This document shows positions 8,476 through 19,389 of a stretch of DNA of 41,395 nucleotides, piece after piece. Below the pieces are notes generated by a model that saw only the letters and a program-made list of their open reading frames with translations, did no database searches and was not told where the DNA came from. A program made the position numbers and the translations under genes. Every line of letters begins with the position of its first letter. Position 1 is the first letter of the stretch. Source of the DNA: Burkholderiaceae bacterium (GTDB lineage: Bacteria > Pseudomonadota > Gammaproteobacteria > Burkholderiales > Burkholderiaceae). Location: NCBI GenBank assembly GCA_947447945.1, contig CANFLR010000014.1, positions 1-41,395 on the forward strand, written 5' to 3'.

Positions 8476-8530
8476 TTAGTCTGAGAAATTGGTGTATTAA
8501 TAATATTTTGGAAAGATTAGAGGATCGAAA

Positions 8531-9844
8531 ATGATTGAATCAGACATCAAGGCTAAATTGTCCTTCTCGGACGGGACTCCAGATATAGATCTCCCAATCT
8601 TTAAGGGCACAGTAGGCCCAGATGTTATTGATATTCGCAAGCTCTACGGTCAGACTGGCAAGTTCACGTATGACTCAGGCTTTTTATCTACAGCATCTTG
8701 TAATAGCAAGATTACCTATATCGACGGCGACAAAGGTGAATTGCTCTATCGCGGCTATCCCATTGAAGATTTAGCGAATAAATGCGATTTCTTGGAAGTC
8801 TGCTATTTACTTTTGAAGGCGGAATTACCAAACGCAGAGCAGAAGAAAGATTTTGAAGAATTGGTCATGCACCACACTATGGTTCATGAGCAAATGCAAT
8901 TCTTTTTGCGAGGATTCCGTCGTGACGCACATCCAATGTCGGTATTGACTGGTTTAGTTGGCGCAATGGCTGCCTTCTATCATGATGAAATTGACTATAC
9001 CGATGAAATGGCGCGTCAAATTGCCCAGATTCGATTAATTGCAAAGATGCCAACTTTGGTTGCCATGGCTTATAAGTACTCGATCGGTCAGCCATTTGTC
9101 TATCCTGATAATTCACTTTCTTATACGGCAAATTTCATGCGCATGATGTTTGCTACCCCTTGTGAAGAATATAAAGTGAATCCAGTGTTGGTTCGCGCTT
9201 TAGATCGTATCTTTACTTTGCATGCTGATCACGAACAAAATGCTTCGACTTCAACAGTGCGCCTCTGTGGCTCTTCAGGCACCAATCCATTTGCGGCTAT
9301 CTCAGCAGGAATCGCTTGTTTATGGGGCCCAGCTCACGGTGGAGCGAATGAAGCTTGCCTCCAAATGCTCAATGAAATTCAGGCTGCTGGTGGCGTCGAG
9401 CGTATTCATGAATTTATTGCTCAAGTGAAAGATAAGAACTCTAGCGTTCGCTTGATGGGCTTTGGTCATCGGGTTTATAAGAACTTCGATCCACGCGCTA
9501 AGTTAATGCGCGAAACTTGTTATGCTGTTTTAGAAGAGCTAGGCCTTCAGGATGATCCTTTATTCAAGCTGGCGATGACTTTAGAGAAGATTGCCTTGGA
9601 AGACGATTACTTTGTTAGCCGTAAGCTCTATCCAAACGTTGACTTCTATTCAGGAATTGTTCAACGTGCTCTAGGAGTTCCAACTGAAATGTTTACCTGT
9701 ATATTTGCTTTGGCAAGAACGGTTGGTTGGATCGCGCAGTGGGAAGAGATGATCACTGATCCGGAATATAAAATCGGTCGTCCACGTCAGTTGTTTGTTG
9801 GCGAGACCCGGCGTGATGTTCCTGCCCTTTCAGCGCGTAAATAA
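8531..9844 (+). CDS. gltA: Citrate synthase (type II)
   Basis: Condenses oxaloacetate and acetyl-CoA to citrate, the entry step of the TCA cycle. The 437 residues match the hexameric Gram-negative type. HGGANE near 268 and [12 protein letters not shown] near 311 hold the two active-site histidines, and NVDFYSG near 370 holds the catalytic aspartate. [12 protein letters not shown] near 196-207 is family-typical. AGAGGA precedes the ATG. It sits between sdhE and leuC; leuC starts only 15 bases after its stop. Confidence 0.97.
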   Translation: MIESDIKAKLSFSDGTPDIDLPIFKGTVGPDVIDIRKLYGQTGKFTYDSGFLSTASCNSKITYIDGDKGELLYRGYPIEDLANKCDFLEVCYLLLKAELPNAEQKKDFEELVMHHTMVHEQMQFFLRGFRRDAHPMSVLTGLVGAMAAFYHDEIDYTDEMARQIAQIRLIAKMPTLVAMAYKYSIGQPFVYPDNSLSYTANFMRMMFATPCEEYKVNPVLVRALDRIFTLHADHEQNASTSTVRLCGSSGTNPFAAISAGIACLWGPAHGGANEACLQMLNEIQAAGGVERIHEFIAQVKDKNSSVRLMGFGHRVYKNFDPRAKLMRETCYAVLEELGLQDDPLFKLAMTLEKIALEDDYFVSRKLYPNVDFYSGIVQRALGVPTEMFTCIFALARTVGWIAQWEEMITDPEYKIGRPRQLFVGETRRDVPALSARK

Positions 9845-9859
9845 TTAATAAAGAGCTAT

Positions 9860-11269
9860 ATGTCCCGTACGCTTTATGACAAATTGTGGGATGACCACGT
9901 TGTTTATTCCGAGGAAGATGGCACGGCGACGATCTATATAGATCGGCAGCTTTTGCACGAGGTCACTAGCCCACAAGCTTTTGAGGGTCTTAAGCTTGCT
10001 GGTCGACCAGTTTGGCGAATTTCAGCCAACCTTGCCGTCTCTGACCATAATGTTCCAACAACCGATCGCTCTGGGGGCATTACCGACGTGATTTCGAAGT
10101 TGCAAGTCGATACGCTTGATCAAAACTGCGACGCTCTTGGTATCACGCAATACAAAATGAACGATGTTCGTCAAGGCATTGTGCATGTGATTGGGCCGGA
10201 GCAGGGGGCTACCTTGCCGGGCATGACGGTGGTCTGCGGAGATTCGCATACTAGTACGCATGGTGCTTTTGGCGCCTTGGCATTCGGTATTGGCACTTCA
10301 GAGGTCGAGCATGTATTAGCGACACAAACTTTACTCATGAAGAAGAGTAAAAATATGCTGGTTCGCATCGATGGCCGTTTGCAGCCTGGCAGTACTGCAA
10401 AAGATATCGTGCTTGCAGTGATTGGCAAAATCGGTACTGCTGGTGGGACCGGCTACACAATTGAATTTGCAGGTGAAGCTATCCGAGCCCTCTCCATAGA
10501 AGGTCGTATGACAGTCTGCAATATGGCTATCGAAGCTGGTGCGCGCGCTGGTTTAGTTGGCGTAGATGAAACGACGATCGATTATGTTCAGGGGCGGCCT
10601 TATTCACCTCAAGGTGAGGCGCTACGTCAAGCGATGCAATATTGGCGTACCTTGCACTCAGATTCAGATGCGAAATTCGATGCGGTGGTGGAATTACGCG
10701 CCGAAGAAATCGCCCCCCAAGTAACTTGGGGCACTTCTCCAGAGATGGTTCTTGATATCAGCGATCGCGTTCCCGATCCTGAAAAAGAACGTGATGCTAA
10801 TAAGCGCTCCGCCATGGAACGTGCTTTGGAGTATATGAATCTCATCCCCAATACTCTCATTAGTAATATTTCCGTTGACAAGGTATTTATCGGTTCCTGC
10901 ACTAATAGTCGCATTGAAGATATGCGTGCAGCAGCAAAGGTCGTTGAACGGCTCGGCAAAAAAGTCGCAGCCAATGTGAAATTGGCCCTGGTTGTGCCAG
11001 GCTCTGGTTTAGTCAAGGCTCAGGCTGAAAGAGAAGGTCTGGATCGTGTTTTCAAAGCCGCAGGCTTTGAATGGCGCGAGCCTGGTTGCTCTATGTGCCT
11101 TGCCATGAATGCGGATCGCCTTGAGCCTGGTGAGCGTTGCGCCTCAACTTCAAATCGTAATTTTGAAGGTCGTCAAGGTAATGGGGGGAGAACCCATTTG
11201 GTTAGTCCAGCGATGGCTGCTGCTGCTGCAATCGAAGGCCACTTTGTTGACATCCGTAAGATTTCTTAA
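9860..11269 (+). CDS. leuC: 3-isopropylmalate dehydratase large subunit
   Basis: With LeuD it isomerises 2-isopropylmalate to 3-isopropylmalate in leucine synthesis. The 469 residues are normal for LeuC. Cluster ligands are Cys347 in [10 protein letters not shown] and Cys410/Cys413 in [27 protein letters not shown] near 127-145 and NRNFEGRQG near 434 are conserved aconitase-superfamily segments. The stop codon is part of the AAGGAGG ribosome site of the small lipoprotein gene that follows, so the two are tightly coupled. Confidence 0.97.
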   Translation: MSRTLYDKLWDDHVVYSEEDGTATIYIDRQLLHEVTSPQAFEGLKLAGRPVWRISANLAVSDHNVPTTDRSGGITDVISKLQVDTLDQNCDALGITQYKMNDVRQGIVHVIGPEQGATLPGMTVVCGDSHTSTHGAFGALAFGIGTSEVEHVLATQTLLMKKSKNMLVRIDGRLQPGSTAKDIVLAVIGKIGTAGGTGYTIEFAGEAIRALSIEGRMTVCNMAIEAGARAGLVGVDETTIDYVQGRPYSPQGEALRQAMQYWRTLHSDSDAKFDAVVELRAEEIAPQVTWGTSPEMVLDISDRVPDPEKERDANKRSAMERALEYMNLIPNTLISNISVDKVFIGSCTNSRIEDMRAAAKVVERLGKKVAANVKLALVVPGSGLVKAQAEREGLDRVFKAAGFEWREPGCSMCLAMNADRLEPGERCASTSNRNFEGRQGNGGRTHLVSPAMAAAAAIEGHFVDIRKIS

Positions 11270-11279
11270 GGAGGCCGCC

Positions 11280-11489
11280 ATGAATCTGTTTAGCTCCTTC
11301 TCAATGATTAAAAAATTAGCCCTTGTAGCAATTACTGGGATCATTCTTTCTGCCTGCGCTAGCACGATGGAAGGTATAGGCAAGGATATGCAGTCGCTCG
11401 GTACCTCTATGAGTGATTCAAAAACACCACCAGCGACCAACCAATCCCAAACCCAAGGGAAAGATGTCGTGATTACACCTGTTAAGTAG
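11280..11489 (+). CDS. Entericidin-like small lipoprotein
   Basis: The product has 69 residues with a lipoprotein signal: [18 protein letters not shown], lipobox LSAC, lipidated Cys26. The mature start [16 protein letters not shown] matches the entericidin A/B family pattern (C-x-T-x-x-G-x-G-x-D). A long Ser/Thr/Gln-rich tail follows. The ATG at 11280 is chosen because AAGGAGG (11268-11274) lies five bases before it; MIKK at 11304 is an alternative. Entericidins are small cell-envelope lipoproteins tied to stationary-phase lysis in E. coli, but the role of this family between leuC and leuD is unknown. Being lipidated, it should sit in the periplasm-facing envelope. Confidence 0.85.
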   Translation: MNLFSSFSMIKKLALVAITGIILSACASTMEGIGKDMQSLGTSMSDSKTPPATNQSQTQGKDVVITPVK

Positions 11490-11506
11490 GTATTGAGCAG
11501 AATATT

Positions 11507-12154
11507 ATGGAAAAATTCACGGTATACAAAGGATTAGTGGCTCCCTTGAATCGGGAGAACGTTGATACTGACGCCATCATTCCGAAGCAGTTTCTTAAAT
11601 CGATTAAAAAGACAGGTTTTGGTCAAAATTTATTTGATGAGTGGCGTTATCTTGATCATGGCGAGCCGGGACAAGATTGTTCTAGCCGGCCTATTAATCC
11701 TGACTTTGTCTTGAATCAGCCGCGTTACAAAGGCGCTGGGATTTTGTTGGCGCGCAAAAACTTTGGCTGTGGCAGTTCTCGTGAACACGCCCCCTGGGCT
11801 TTGGATCAATATGGCTTCAGAGCAGTGATTGCCCCCAGCTTTGCAGACATTTTCTTTAATAATTGCTTTAAAAATGGTCTTTTACCCATTGTTTTGACTG
11901 AGCTTGAAGTTGATCACCTATTTAATGAAACTCTGGCTTTTAGTGCTTATCAGTTAACTATTGACCTTGAGGCACAACAGGTAGTGTCCCCGGATGGCAA
12001 GGCTTATAGTTTTGAAATTGCCCCTTTTAGAAAGTTCTGCCTACTCAATGGTTTGGACGATATTGGCTTAACCCTACGCCATGCAGATAAAATTAAGGCT
12101 TACGAAGCAGAGCGCATCCTTAAAATGCCTTGGCTTGCTACACAATTGCCGTAG
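11507..12154 (+). CDS. leuD: 3-isopropylmalate dehydratase small subunit
   Basis: Small subunit of isopropylmalate isomerase, 215 residues, normal length. It starts [20 protein letters not shown], followed by [25 protein letters not shown] near 88-101 is the substrate-binding loop of the swivelling domain. It is separated from leuC by the entericidin-like gene, and leuB follows after 23 bases. Confidence 0.96.
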   Translation: MEKFTVYKGLVAPLNRENVDTDAIIPKQFLKSIKKTGFGQNLFDEWRYLDHGEPGQDCSSRPINPDFVLNQPRYKGAGILLARKNFGCGSSREHAPWALDQYGFRAVIAPSFADIFFNNCFKNGLLPIVLTELEVDHLFNETLAFSAYQLTIDLEAQQVVSPDGKAYSFEIAPFRKFCLLNGLDDIGLTLRHADKIKAYEAERILKMPWLATQLP

Positions 12155-12177
12155 TTTTATTGAGTTAAAGGCTTCCC

Positions 12178-13248
12178 ATGAAAATAGCAGTTCTCCCGGG
12201 CGATGGTATCGGTCCGGAAATCGTCGCTGAGGCCGTGAAGGTGCTCAATGCGCTTGGCCCTCAGTTTGATCTTGAAACGGCGCCTGTTGGTGGTGCAGCT
12301 TATGACCTGGCTGGGCATCCATTACCGCCAAGCACCCTTGAATTAGCAAAAAAAGCAGATGCTATTTTATTTGGTGCGGTAGGTGACTGGAAATACGATA
12401 CGCTCCCACGTGAGCTCCGTCCTGAGCAGGCTATTTTGGGTTTGCGCAAGCATTTAGAGCTATTTGCTAATTTTCGTCCTGCTATTTGCTATGACGAGCT
12501 GACTGCGGCATCCAGTTTGAAACCAGAAATCGTGGGTGGTTTAGATATTCTGATTATTCGCGAACTCAATGGCGACATTTATTTTGGACAACCACGCGGG
12601 ATCCGAGCTTCTGAACTGCCTTTATTTAAGGGTGCTCGCGAAGGTTACGACATGATGCACTACAGCGAGCCAGAAGTAGAAAGAATTGGTCGCGTTGCTT
12701 TTGAGGCTGCTCGAAAGCGCGGTAAAAAAGTATGCAGCGTAGATAAGGCTAATGTTTTAGAAACTTCACAGCTTTGGCGTGAAGTCATGATTCGTGTTTC
12801 CAAAGACTATCCTGATGTGGAGTTATCGCACATGTATGTTGATAACGCAGCAATGCAATTGGTTAAAGCACCTAAAGCATTTGATGTGGTGGTTACCGGA
12901 AATCTTTTTGGCGACATTCTTTCGGATGAAGCTGCGATGCTAACCGGCTCCATCGGAATGCTACCTTCAGCCTCTCTTGATAAAAATAACAAAGGCCTGT
13001 ACGAGCCTAGCCATGGATCTGCCCCTGATATTGCTGGTAAAGGTATTGCTAATCCTTTGGCAACCATTTTGTCTGCGGCGATGATGCTTCGTTATTCCCT
13101 GGGGATGCCAGAACAGGCCAATCGCATAGAAGCGGCGGTACAAACAGTTTTAGCGCAAGGCTTGCGAACTGCAGATATTTATACCGATGGTACGAAAAAA
13201 GTTTCCACCGTAGAAATGGGCAATGCAGTTGTGGCCGCTCTCGCTTAA
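12178..13248 (+). CDS. leuB: 3-isopropylmalate dehydrogenase
   Basis: NAD- and Mg-dependent oxidative decarboxylase that gives 2-oxoisocaproate precursor in leucine synthesis. It has 356 residues. [14 protein letters not shown] near 7-20, the substrate loop [14 protein letters not shown] near 128-141, [10 protein letters not shown] near 245-254 (metal aspartates) and [19 protein letters not shown] near 275-293 (NAD site) are all present. It follows leuD and precedes asd by 39 bases. Confidence 0.97.
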   Translation: MKIAVLPGDGIGPEIVAEAVKVLNALGPQFDLETAPVGGAAYDLAGHPLPPSTLELAKKADAILFGAVGDWKYDTLPRELRPEQAILGLRKHLELFANFRPAICYDELTAASSLKPEIVGGLDILIIRELNGDIYFGQPRGIRASELPLFKGAREGYDMMHYSEPEVERIGRVAFEAARKRGKKVCSVDKANVLETSQLWREVMIRVSKDYPDVELSHMYVDNAAMQLVKAPKAFDVVVTGNLFGDILSDEAAMLTGSIGMLPSASLDKNNKGLYEPSHGSAPDIAGKGIANPLATILSAAMMLRYSLGMPEQANRIEAAVQTVLAQGLRTADIYTDGTKKVSTVEMGNAVVAALA

Positions 13249-13287
13249 TTTATCCAATCGAATTCAATTTATTAAATCTTAATCATC

Positions 13288-14445
13288 ATGGCAAATACAA
13301 GCACTCCTTTAGTGGGCCTAGTCGGCTGGCGCGGTATGGTCGGTAGCGTTCTGATGGAAAGAATGTTGGCTGAGAAAGATTTTGATCTGATCGAGCCAGT
13401 ATTTTTTAGCACTAGCCAAGTAGGTGAGACTGTTCCCGCATTGAATGGTCACAAGGTAACTAAGAGTGAAAATACTTTGCAGGATGCAAGTGATATCAAA
13501 GCACTTTCTCGTTGCGACATCATTTTGACGTGTCAGGGTGGTGACTATACCAATGATATTTTTCCAAAATTACGTGCGGCTGGATGGCAGGGTCACTGGA
13601 TCGATGCGGCAAGTGCTTTACGAATGAAAGATGATGCAGTATTGATTTTGGATCCAGTGAACCGTCCTGTGATTGATCGGGCTTTAGCGGCTGGCGGCAA
13701 GAATTGGATTGGTAGCAATTGCACCGTCAGCTTGATGATGATGGCAATGGGTGGACTTGTTAAGGCTGATATGGTTGAGTGGATCAGTGCCATGACCTAT
13801 CAGGCCGCCTCGGGTGCTGGCGCTCAAAATATGCGTGAATTGTTACTGCAAATGGGTGCATTGCGTGACTCTGTGGCAACTGAGTTAGCAGATCCATCTT
13901 CATGGATTTTGGATATTGACCGCAAGGTGACCGCTACATTAAGATCCAGTGACTTTCCTAAGAAAAACTTTCGCAATACTGCTTTAGCGGGAAGCCTGAT
14001 ACCTTGGATCGATGTCCCTGTAGAGAATGGACAAACTAAAGAAGAATGGAAAGGCGGCGCCGAGTTCAATAAGATTTTAGGACGCCCTGCATTCCGCTCT
14101 CCCGGTAGCATTCCAATCGATGGCTTGTGTGTTCGGGTTGGGGCAATGCGCTGCCACTCTCAAGGCTTGACCGTAAAGTTGAAAAAAGACATTCCTCTTA
14201 AGGAAATTGAAGCCATTCTAGCTGGTGATAATCAGTGGGTTAAGGTGGTTCCTAATGATCGCGAGCTGACCGAGCAAGATTTATCTCCTGCGGCGGTTAG
14301 TGGAACCCTCAGCGTTCCAATTGGTCGTTTGCATAAGCTGGCAATGGGCCCAGAATATCTTGGTGCTTTCACAGTTGGAGATCAATTATTGTGGGGCGCT
14401 GCTGAGCCATTACGACGTATGCTACGTATTTTGCTTGAGGCTTAA
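13288..14445 (+). CDS. asd: Aspartate-semialdehyde dehydrogenase
   Basis: Reduces aspartyl phosphate to aspartate semialdehyde, the branch point for lysine, diaminopimelate, threonine and methionine. The 385 residues fit the Gram-negative type. The NADP loop is [14 protein letters not shown] near 13-26, the catalytic Cys145 is in GSNCTVSL, and the active-site His is in [10 protein letters not shown] near 286. The last base of its TAA is the first of the fimV ATG (TAATG), which implies translational coupling. Confidence 0.97.
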   Translation: MANTSTPLVGLVGWRGMVGSVLMERMLAEKDFDLIEPVFFSTSQVGETVPALNGHKVTKSENTLQDASDIKALSRCDIILTCQGGDYTNDIFPKLRAAGWQGHWIDAASALRMKDDAVLILDPVNRPVIDRALAAGGKNWIGSNCTVSLMMMAMGGLVKADMVEWISAMTYQAASGAGAQNMRELLLQMGALRDSVATELADPSSWILDIDRKVTATLRSSDFPKKNFRNTALAGSLIPWIDVPVENGQTKEEWKGGAEFNKILGRPAFRSPGSIPIDGLCVRVGAMRCHSQGLTVKLKKDIPLKEIEAILAGDNQWVKVVPNDRELTEQDLSPAAVSGTLSVPIGRLHKLAMGPEYLGAFTVGDQLLWGAAEPLRRMLRILLEA

Positions 14446-15818
14446 TGTTCCAAGCTATTTTCTTTGGGATTATCAGAGCACTTTGCTTAGGTTTTCTCAC
14501 GTGGTCCTGCTCAGTAAGCGCTCTCTCATTAGGCTCACCATATTTATTATCTAAGCCTGGCGAGCCTTTGCGTGTTGAGTTTCCGATTCGATTTGGACCT
14601 GAAGATCAAAGTGCTTTAAATAGCCTCAATGTAGCCATACCCGATAAGCTGACTTACTCTCGTCTTGGCATCTCCAGCAAGGTTCTAGATTTAAATCCCC
14701 AAGCAAGCCTATATCGCAACCAACAAGAACGCCTGATGGTATTGGTGGAGACGCTTGGTTCTGTGCCCTTGAGTGACGATCCATTTCTGGATCTATTAAT
14801 CAATTTAAATTGGTCATCTGGCAGCATTAGTAAAACATTTACCTTGTTATTGGGAGATGTGCAAAAAATTACCGTTAAGCAAGGTCAAACGCTCTCTGAA
14901 ATAGCTGCGCAAATATCACCACAACTAGATGGGGCAACACTGGATCAAACGATTGTTGCCTTATTTAAGGCTAACCCTGATGCTTTTGCCAGTGGCAGCA
15001 TCAATCGACTTGCAGCTGGCGCTGAGTTGGTTCGTCCCAGCCAGGCTTTATTGCGATCTATTAGTCCTGCCGAAGCAAATCATTTTGTTGCTGAGGCGAA
15101 TGCGCAGTGGCATGCTGGGCTGTCTGACAAGATTGCTAGCGGGAACTCAAAAAAAGCTGGACTTGGAGCCCAAGAAAATGTTCCAGCCGATCGGCTCAAA
15201 ATTGGCTCTAGCGTAGAAGGAAGCTCAGATCAGCGGCAATACAATGAGGAATTGGTTGCCCAAGAAAAGCAGCTTGAGCAGACTCGCGCTCGCGTAGCGG
15301 AGTTAGAAAAGAGCATTGCGGAGTTACAAGGTCTATTACAAAAAGCGAAACAACAGAAACCCATCGAACCAAACTTTGGTCTAGGCAACTTTGCGCCTGC
15401 TGCTGTTGCTCTTGGTTTAGTACTATTGACTGGTCTACTGCTGTGGTTCTTAGCGCGAAATGCGCGTCGTTCTGAATTGCAAAATTACGCGCAAGCTTCG
15501 TATAAGCAAGCTAGGACTCCCACGGTGTCAGCGATAGCAATGCCCGAAAGGGCTAAAGCCCTGTTCGCTGGAATTGATTTGGATCTAGCAAAACCTGCTT
15601 CAGTGGCAACTGCTAGTACTTCATCTATTTCGACCGGTCAGTTAGCTGATTCTCTTCGTGTCAAACTGAATTTGGCGCGCGCTTACATTACCATCGAAGA
15701 CTTTGCTGCCGCCAGGAAGTCCTTGGCTGAGGTGCTGTCTGTCAGTAACTCGATTGACCCCGCATTGACGATTGAAGCTCAGAGCTTGTTATCTGAACTT
15801 GAGCATCGCAGCGATTAG
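14445..15818 (+). CDS. fimV: FimV-type LysM inner-membrane protein (short form)
   Basis: The 457 residues have FimV architecture: signal peptide (about 1-26), periplasmic N-terminal domain, LysM-like segment from KITVKQGQTL near 141 to about 198, coiled coil at about 266-304, one transmembrane helix at about 316-337, and a cytoplasmic C-terminal repeat near 405-457 (LNLARAYITIEDFAAARKSL). FimV binds peptidoglycan and organises type IV pilus and polar proteins in Pseudomonas. This copy is much shorter than the 700-1000 residue proteins known there, lacking the long acidic cytoplasmic region. Its place between asd and truA is the same as in Pseudomonas. Its start overlaps the asd stop by one base. 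Confidence 0.88.
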   Translation: MFQAIFFGIIRALCLGFLTWSCSVSALSLGSPYLLSKPGEPLRVEFPIRFGPEDQSALNSLNVAIPDKLTYSRLGISSKVLDLNPQASLYRNQQERLMVLVETLGSVPLSDDPFLDLLINLNWSSGSISKTFTLLLGDVQKITVKQGQTLSEIAAQISPQLDGATLDQTIVALFKANPDAFASGSINRLAAGAELVRPSQALLRSISPAEANHFVAEANAQWHAGLSDKIASGNSKKAGLGAQENVPADRLKIGSSVEGSSDQRQYNEELVAQEKQLEQTRARVAELEKSIAELQGLLQKAKQQKPIEPNFGLGNFAPAAVALGLVLLTGLLLWFLARNARRSELQNYAQASYKQARTPTVSAIAMPERAKALFAGIDLDLAKPASVATASTSSISTGQLADSLRVKLNLARAYITIEDFAAARKSLAEVLSVSNSIDPALTIEAQSLLSELEHRSD

Positions 15819-15827
15819 GACCTTCTG

Positions 15828-16667
15828 ATGCGCATTGCTCTAGGTCTGCAATATGACGGAAGCCCTTATTCAGGCTGGCAATCGCAACTCAGCCTCAATA
15901 CCGTCCAAGATAAATTGGAGGGCGCCATCACTCGGTTTGTTGGTGATAGCTCTAGTGATGCGATCGTTCGTGTGACTACAGCGGGAAGAACCGATGCCGG
16001 TGTTCATGCATTGGGCCAGGTTGTGCATTTCGATGTCACTGTGAAGCGTGATGATTGGTCATGGGTGAGGGGGATCAATTCTTTTTTACCTGATTCGATC
16101 GTCGTGAACTGGGCTATGCCGGTTTCAGAAGAATTTAGCGCTAGATTTTCTGCAAATGAACGCACCTATATTTATGCATTGCATGCTGGACCTTATCGGT
16201 CACCAATGGCTACTTCTCGTGCTGGTTATTTGATGATGCCTGCCGATAAGTGGCTCGATGTTCCTGCGATGCAAGCAGCTAGGGAATATCTGATTGGTGA
16301 GCATGATTTCTCATCCTTCAGATCATCGGAATGTCAAAGCAAGACGCCCATTAAAACTATCTATTCGATCGAGATTTTTTCAGCCCAACCCTGGCTGTAT
16401 TTCAAGATTCGCGGCAATGCTTTTTTGCACCATATGGTAAGGAACCTCGTAGGTACTTTTCTGATGATTGGTACAGGCAAACAGTCGACACAATGGATGT
16501 CTGAAGTGCTAGCTGCTAAAGATAGAAGGGTTGCAGCGCCAACATTTGCTCCAGATGGCCTTTATTTGGCTAAAATAGCTTATCCAGATGAATTTGCTAT
16601 CCCCCAGCCCCGTCTTGAAAACTCATGGCTTCCACCTGTTCTTTTCAAAGACAGCTTTAGGCCTTAG
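15828..16667 (+). CDS. truA: tRNA pseudouridine(38-40) synthase
   Basis: Converts uridines 38-40 of many tRNA anticodon stems to pseudouridine. The 279 residues begin [20 protein letters not shown]. The catalytic Asp56 is in [15 protein letters not shown], and [17 protein letters not shown] [15 protein letters not shown] is present near 191-205. It starts nine bases after fimV and is followed by trpF, the arrangement seen in several beta- and gammaproteobacteria. Confidence 0.96.
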   Translation: MRIALGLQYDGSPYSGWQSQLSLNTVQDKLEGAITRFVGDSSSDAIVRVTTAGRTDAGVHALGQVVHFDVTVKRDDWSWVRGINSFLPDSIVVNWAMPVSEEFSARFSANERTYIYALHAGPYRSPMATSRAGYLMMPADKWLDVPAMQAAREYLIGEHDFSSFRSSECQSKTPIKTIYSIEIFSAQPWLYFKIRGNAFLHHMVRNLVGTFLMIGTGKQSTQWMSEVLAAKDRRVAAPTFAPDGLYLAKIAYPDEFAIPQPRLENSWLPPVLFKDSFRP

Positions 16668-16682
16668 CCTTATCATCACTTT

Positions 16683-17357
16683 ATGGGCTTACTGACACAC
16701 TCTTCTGATCGAACTAGGGTCAAAATCTGTGGCTTGAAGACACCGGCTGATATTGATGCTGCTGTTGCTGCTGGGGTTGATGCTGTGGGTTTTGTGTTTT
16801 ACCCTCCAAGCCCAAGGGCTGTAACGCCCCATATTGCCGCCCAGCTGATTTCACGTCTACCTGCGGGTATCGACGCAGTTGGCTTACTTGTAAACGCCTC
16901 AGAAGCCGAATTTGAGGCTATTAGAGCTGTTGCGCCAATCACACTTTGGCAGTTTCATGGGGATGAAGCCCCCCAAGAGTGCGCTCGTTTAGCGAATGGC
17001 CAGGCTTGGATGAAAGCCGCCAGAATAGGGCCAGGCTTTGCTTTTGATGATTTTTCCCTACAATATAGTCAAGCAAGCGCCTTTTTGCTAGATGCCCTGG
17101 TTGAGGGATATGGTGGTGGGGGCGTTCCTTTCGATTGGCAGGGAATTCCACGGATATGGGTAAGCGCAAACGCGCATCGGGTCGTTTTGAGTGGTGGATT
17201 GAACGCACACAACGTGGGCGAGGCGATTGCTCGTCTGCACCCTTGCGCGGTTGACGTCTCGAGTGGCGTTGAAAGCAGCAGGGGCATTAAAGATCCCGTG
17301 TTGATGACTGAATTTATTAAAGCTGTTCGAGCAGCTGATGCTCAGTCGGCACCCTAA
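16683..17357 (+). CDS. trpF: Phosphoribosylanthranilate isomerase
   Basis: Stand-alone TrpF that isomerises phosphoribosylanthranilate to CdRP in tryptophan synthesis. The 224 residues form a TIM barrel. The general base Cys16 is in VKICGLK, GFVFYPPSPR is near 36-45, and the general acid Asp137 is in LLDALV, followed by GYGGGGVPFDW. VLSGGLNAHNV and VDVSSGVES close the phosphate site. trpB follows after 33 bases. The genes trpE, trpG, trpD and trpC are not here and must lie elsewhere, as in many Burkholderiales. Confidence 0.96.
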   Translation: MGLLTHSSDRTRVKICGLKTPADIDAAVAAGVDAVGFVFYPPSPRAVTPHIAAQLISRLPAGIDAVGLLVNASEAEFEAIRAVAPITLWQFHGDEAPQECARLANGQAWMKAARIGPGFAFDDFSLQYSQASAFLLDALVEGYGGGGVPFDWQGIPRIWVSANAHRVVLSGGLNAHNVGEAIARLHPCAVDVSSGVESSRGIKDPVLMTEFIKAVRAADAQSAP

Positions 17358-17390
17358 TCAGTTTGCTGTAACTAAATCACAAAGGTAGCT

Positions 17391-18584
17391 ATGTACGACA
17401 AGCCAGACGCAAGAGGACACTTCGGTCCCTATGGTGGTGTTTTTGTATCGGAAACACTCATGTATGCCTTAGATGAGCTCAAAGAAGCTTATGCCAAGTA
17501 TCAACATGATCCAGAGTTCGTGGAAGAGTTTCACTATGAGCTAAAACATTTTGTTGGTCGTCCATCACCGGTTTACCATGCCAAGCGCTGGAGTGAGATG
17601 TTGGGGGGTGCGCAGATTTACCTGAAGCGCGAAGACTTAAACCACACTGGCGCTCACAAAATTAATAACGTTATTGGACAAGCGATGTTGGCTAAGCGCA
17701 TGGGTAAACCACGCATCATCGCTGAAACCGGAGCAGGACAGCATGGTGTTGCCACTGCGACGATCTGCGCACGTTTCGGATTGGATTGTACGGTTTATCA
17801 GGGCTCGGTCGATGTGGCTCGCCAGGCACAAAACGTCTATCGCATGAAATTGCTTGGCGCTAAAGTCGTACCAGTTGAGTCTGGTACTAAAACTCTAAAA
17901 GACGCACTGAATGAGGCTATGCGCGATTGGGTCACTAATGTTGACAATACCTTTTACATTATTGGCACCGTTGCAGGCCCTCATCCCTATCCGATGATGG
18001 TGCGGGATTTTCAAAGCGTCATCGGCGAAGAGTGCAAATTACAAATGCCTGAATTAATTGGCCGTCAACCAGACTATGTTCTTGCTTGTGTTGGCGGCGG
18101 ATCCAATGCGATGGGAATTTTTTACCCTTACATTGATTTTTCTGAAGTCAAACTCATTGGTGTTGAAGCAGCAGGTCATGGACTCAATAGTGGCGCACAC
18201 TCTGCAGCACTTTGTGTTGGTAAACCAGGCGTGCTGCATGGCAATCGCACTTACTTGCTGCAAGATGAAAATGGTCAGATCTCTGAAACGCACTCTGTTT
18301 CAGCTGGCATGGACTATCCAGGTGTTGGTCCTGAGCATGCCTGGTTAAAAGATTCCGGCCGTGCGGATTATGTGGCTATTACAGATGAAGAGGCGCTTAA
18401 GGCATTTCACGATTGCTGTCGCATCGAAGGTATTATTCCTGCCCTGGAATCTGCTCATGCGATCGCTTATGCTTGCAAGATGGCGCCAGCCCTCGGCAAA
18501 GACAAAACTATCCTAGTAAATCTTTCTGGTCGTGGTGATAAGGATATGCATACAGTTGCCCAAGCGACTGGATCTGAAGGTTAA
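17391..18584 (+). CDS. trpB: Tryptophan synthase beta chain
   Basis: PLP enzyme that joins indole and serine to make tryptophan. It has 397 residues, normal length. The Schiff-base Lys90 is in [25 protein letters not shown] is near 56-70, [12 protein letters not shown] near 112-123, and [12 protein letters not shown] near 236-247 is the phosphate-binding loop. It forms an alpha2-beta2 complex with TrpA, whose gene starts two bases after this stop. Confidence 0.98.
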   Translation: MYDKPDARGHFGPYGGVFVSETLMYALDELKEAYAKYQHDPEFVEEFHYELKHFVGRPSPVYHAKRWSEMLGGAQIYLKREDLNHTGAHKINNVIGQAMLAKRMGKPRIIAETGAGQHGVATATICARFGLDCTVYQGSVDVARQAQNVYRMKLLGAKVVPVESGTKTLKDALNEAMRDWVTNVDNTFYIIGTVAGPHPYPMMVRDFQSVIGEECKLQMPELIGRQPDYVLACVGGGSNAMGIFYPYIDFSEVKLIGVEAAGHGLNSGAHSAALCVGKPGVLHGNRTYLLQDENGQISETHSVSAGMDYPGVGPEHAWLKDSGRADYVAITDEEALKAFHDCCRIEGIIPALESAHAIAYACKMAPALGKDKTILVNLSGRGDKDMHTVAQATGSEG

Positions 18585-18586
18585 GC

Positions 18587-19384
18587 ATGTCAAAAATTAC
18601 TGCCTTATTTAAATCATTAAAAGCTTCTGGTAAAAAAGGGCTTATTCCTTTTATTACTGCTGGCGATCCAAATCCAACTCTTACTGTAGAGTTAATGCAT
18701 GCCTTAGTGCGTGGCGGTGCCAATGTGATTGAATTGGGAGTGCCTTTTTCGGACCCTATGGCAGATGGTCCAGTGATTCAACGATCATCTGAAAGGGCTC
18801 TAGCAAAAGGTGTTACCTTGCATAACTGCTTGGAGATGGTAAAAGAATTTCGCACTCAAGATACAACTACGCCAGTTGTGTTGATGGGTTACGCAAATCC
18901 AGTTGAGCAAATGGGGGCTGAACGCTTTGCCACTGAAGCAAAGGCAGCCGGTGTTGATGGCGTCCTCATTGTGGATTATCCACCAGAAGAATGCATTGAT
19001 TTTGCAGCACGCATGCGCGTTGCTGGAGTTGATCCGATTTTCTTGTTGGCTCCGACATCATCTCTGGACCGCATTAAAGAAGCCGCCAAGATAGCTTCTG
19101 GTTATATCTATTATGTTTCGATGCGTGGGGTAACTGGCGCCTCCCACTTAAATACCCAAGATGTGGCTAGCATTATTCCTAAAATTAGAGCGTCTACTCA
19201 GATTCCAATTGCAGTCGGTTTTGGAATTCATGATGCCGCCAGTGCTAAGGCCGTCTCCAATACAGCCGATGCAGTCGTGATAGGTAGTCGGATTATTCGG
19301 ATTCTAGAGGATTCTGCGCTTGGTGAAGCAGTACAATCACTTGAAACCTTTATACGTGAAATTCGCGTCGCCTTGGATAGCTAA
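18587..19384 (+). CDS. trpA: Tryptophan synthase alpha chain
   Basis: Cleaves indole-3-glycerol phosphate to indole, which channels to TrpB. The 265 residues carry catalytic Glu49 and Asp60 in [27 protein letters not shown] near 23-30, IVDYPPEE near 126-133, and VSMRGVTGA plus VGFGIHD in the barrel. Gap to accD is five bases, so trpFBA-accD-folC is read as one unit. Confidence 0.97.
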   Translation: MSKITALFKSLKASGKKGLIPFITAGDPNPTLTVELMHALVRGGANVIELGVPFSDPMADGPVIQRSSERALAKGVTLHNCLEMVKEFRTQDTTTPVVLMGYANPVEQMGAERFATEAKAAGVDGVLIVDYPPEECIDFAARMRVAGVDPIFLLAPTSSLDRIKEAAKIASGYIYYVSMRGVTGASHLNTQDVASIIPKIRASTQIPIAVGFGIHDAASAKAVSNTADAVVIGSRIIRILEDSALGEAVQSLETFIREIRVALDS

Positions 19385-19389
19385 AAGAC

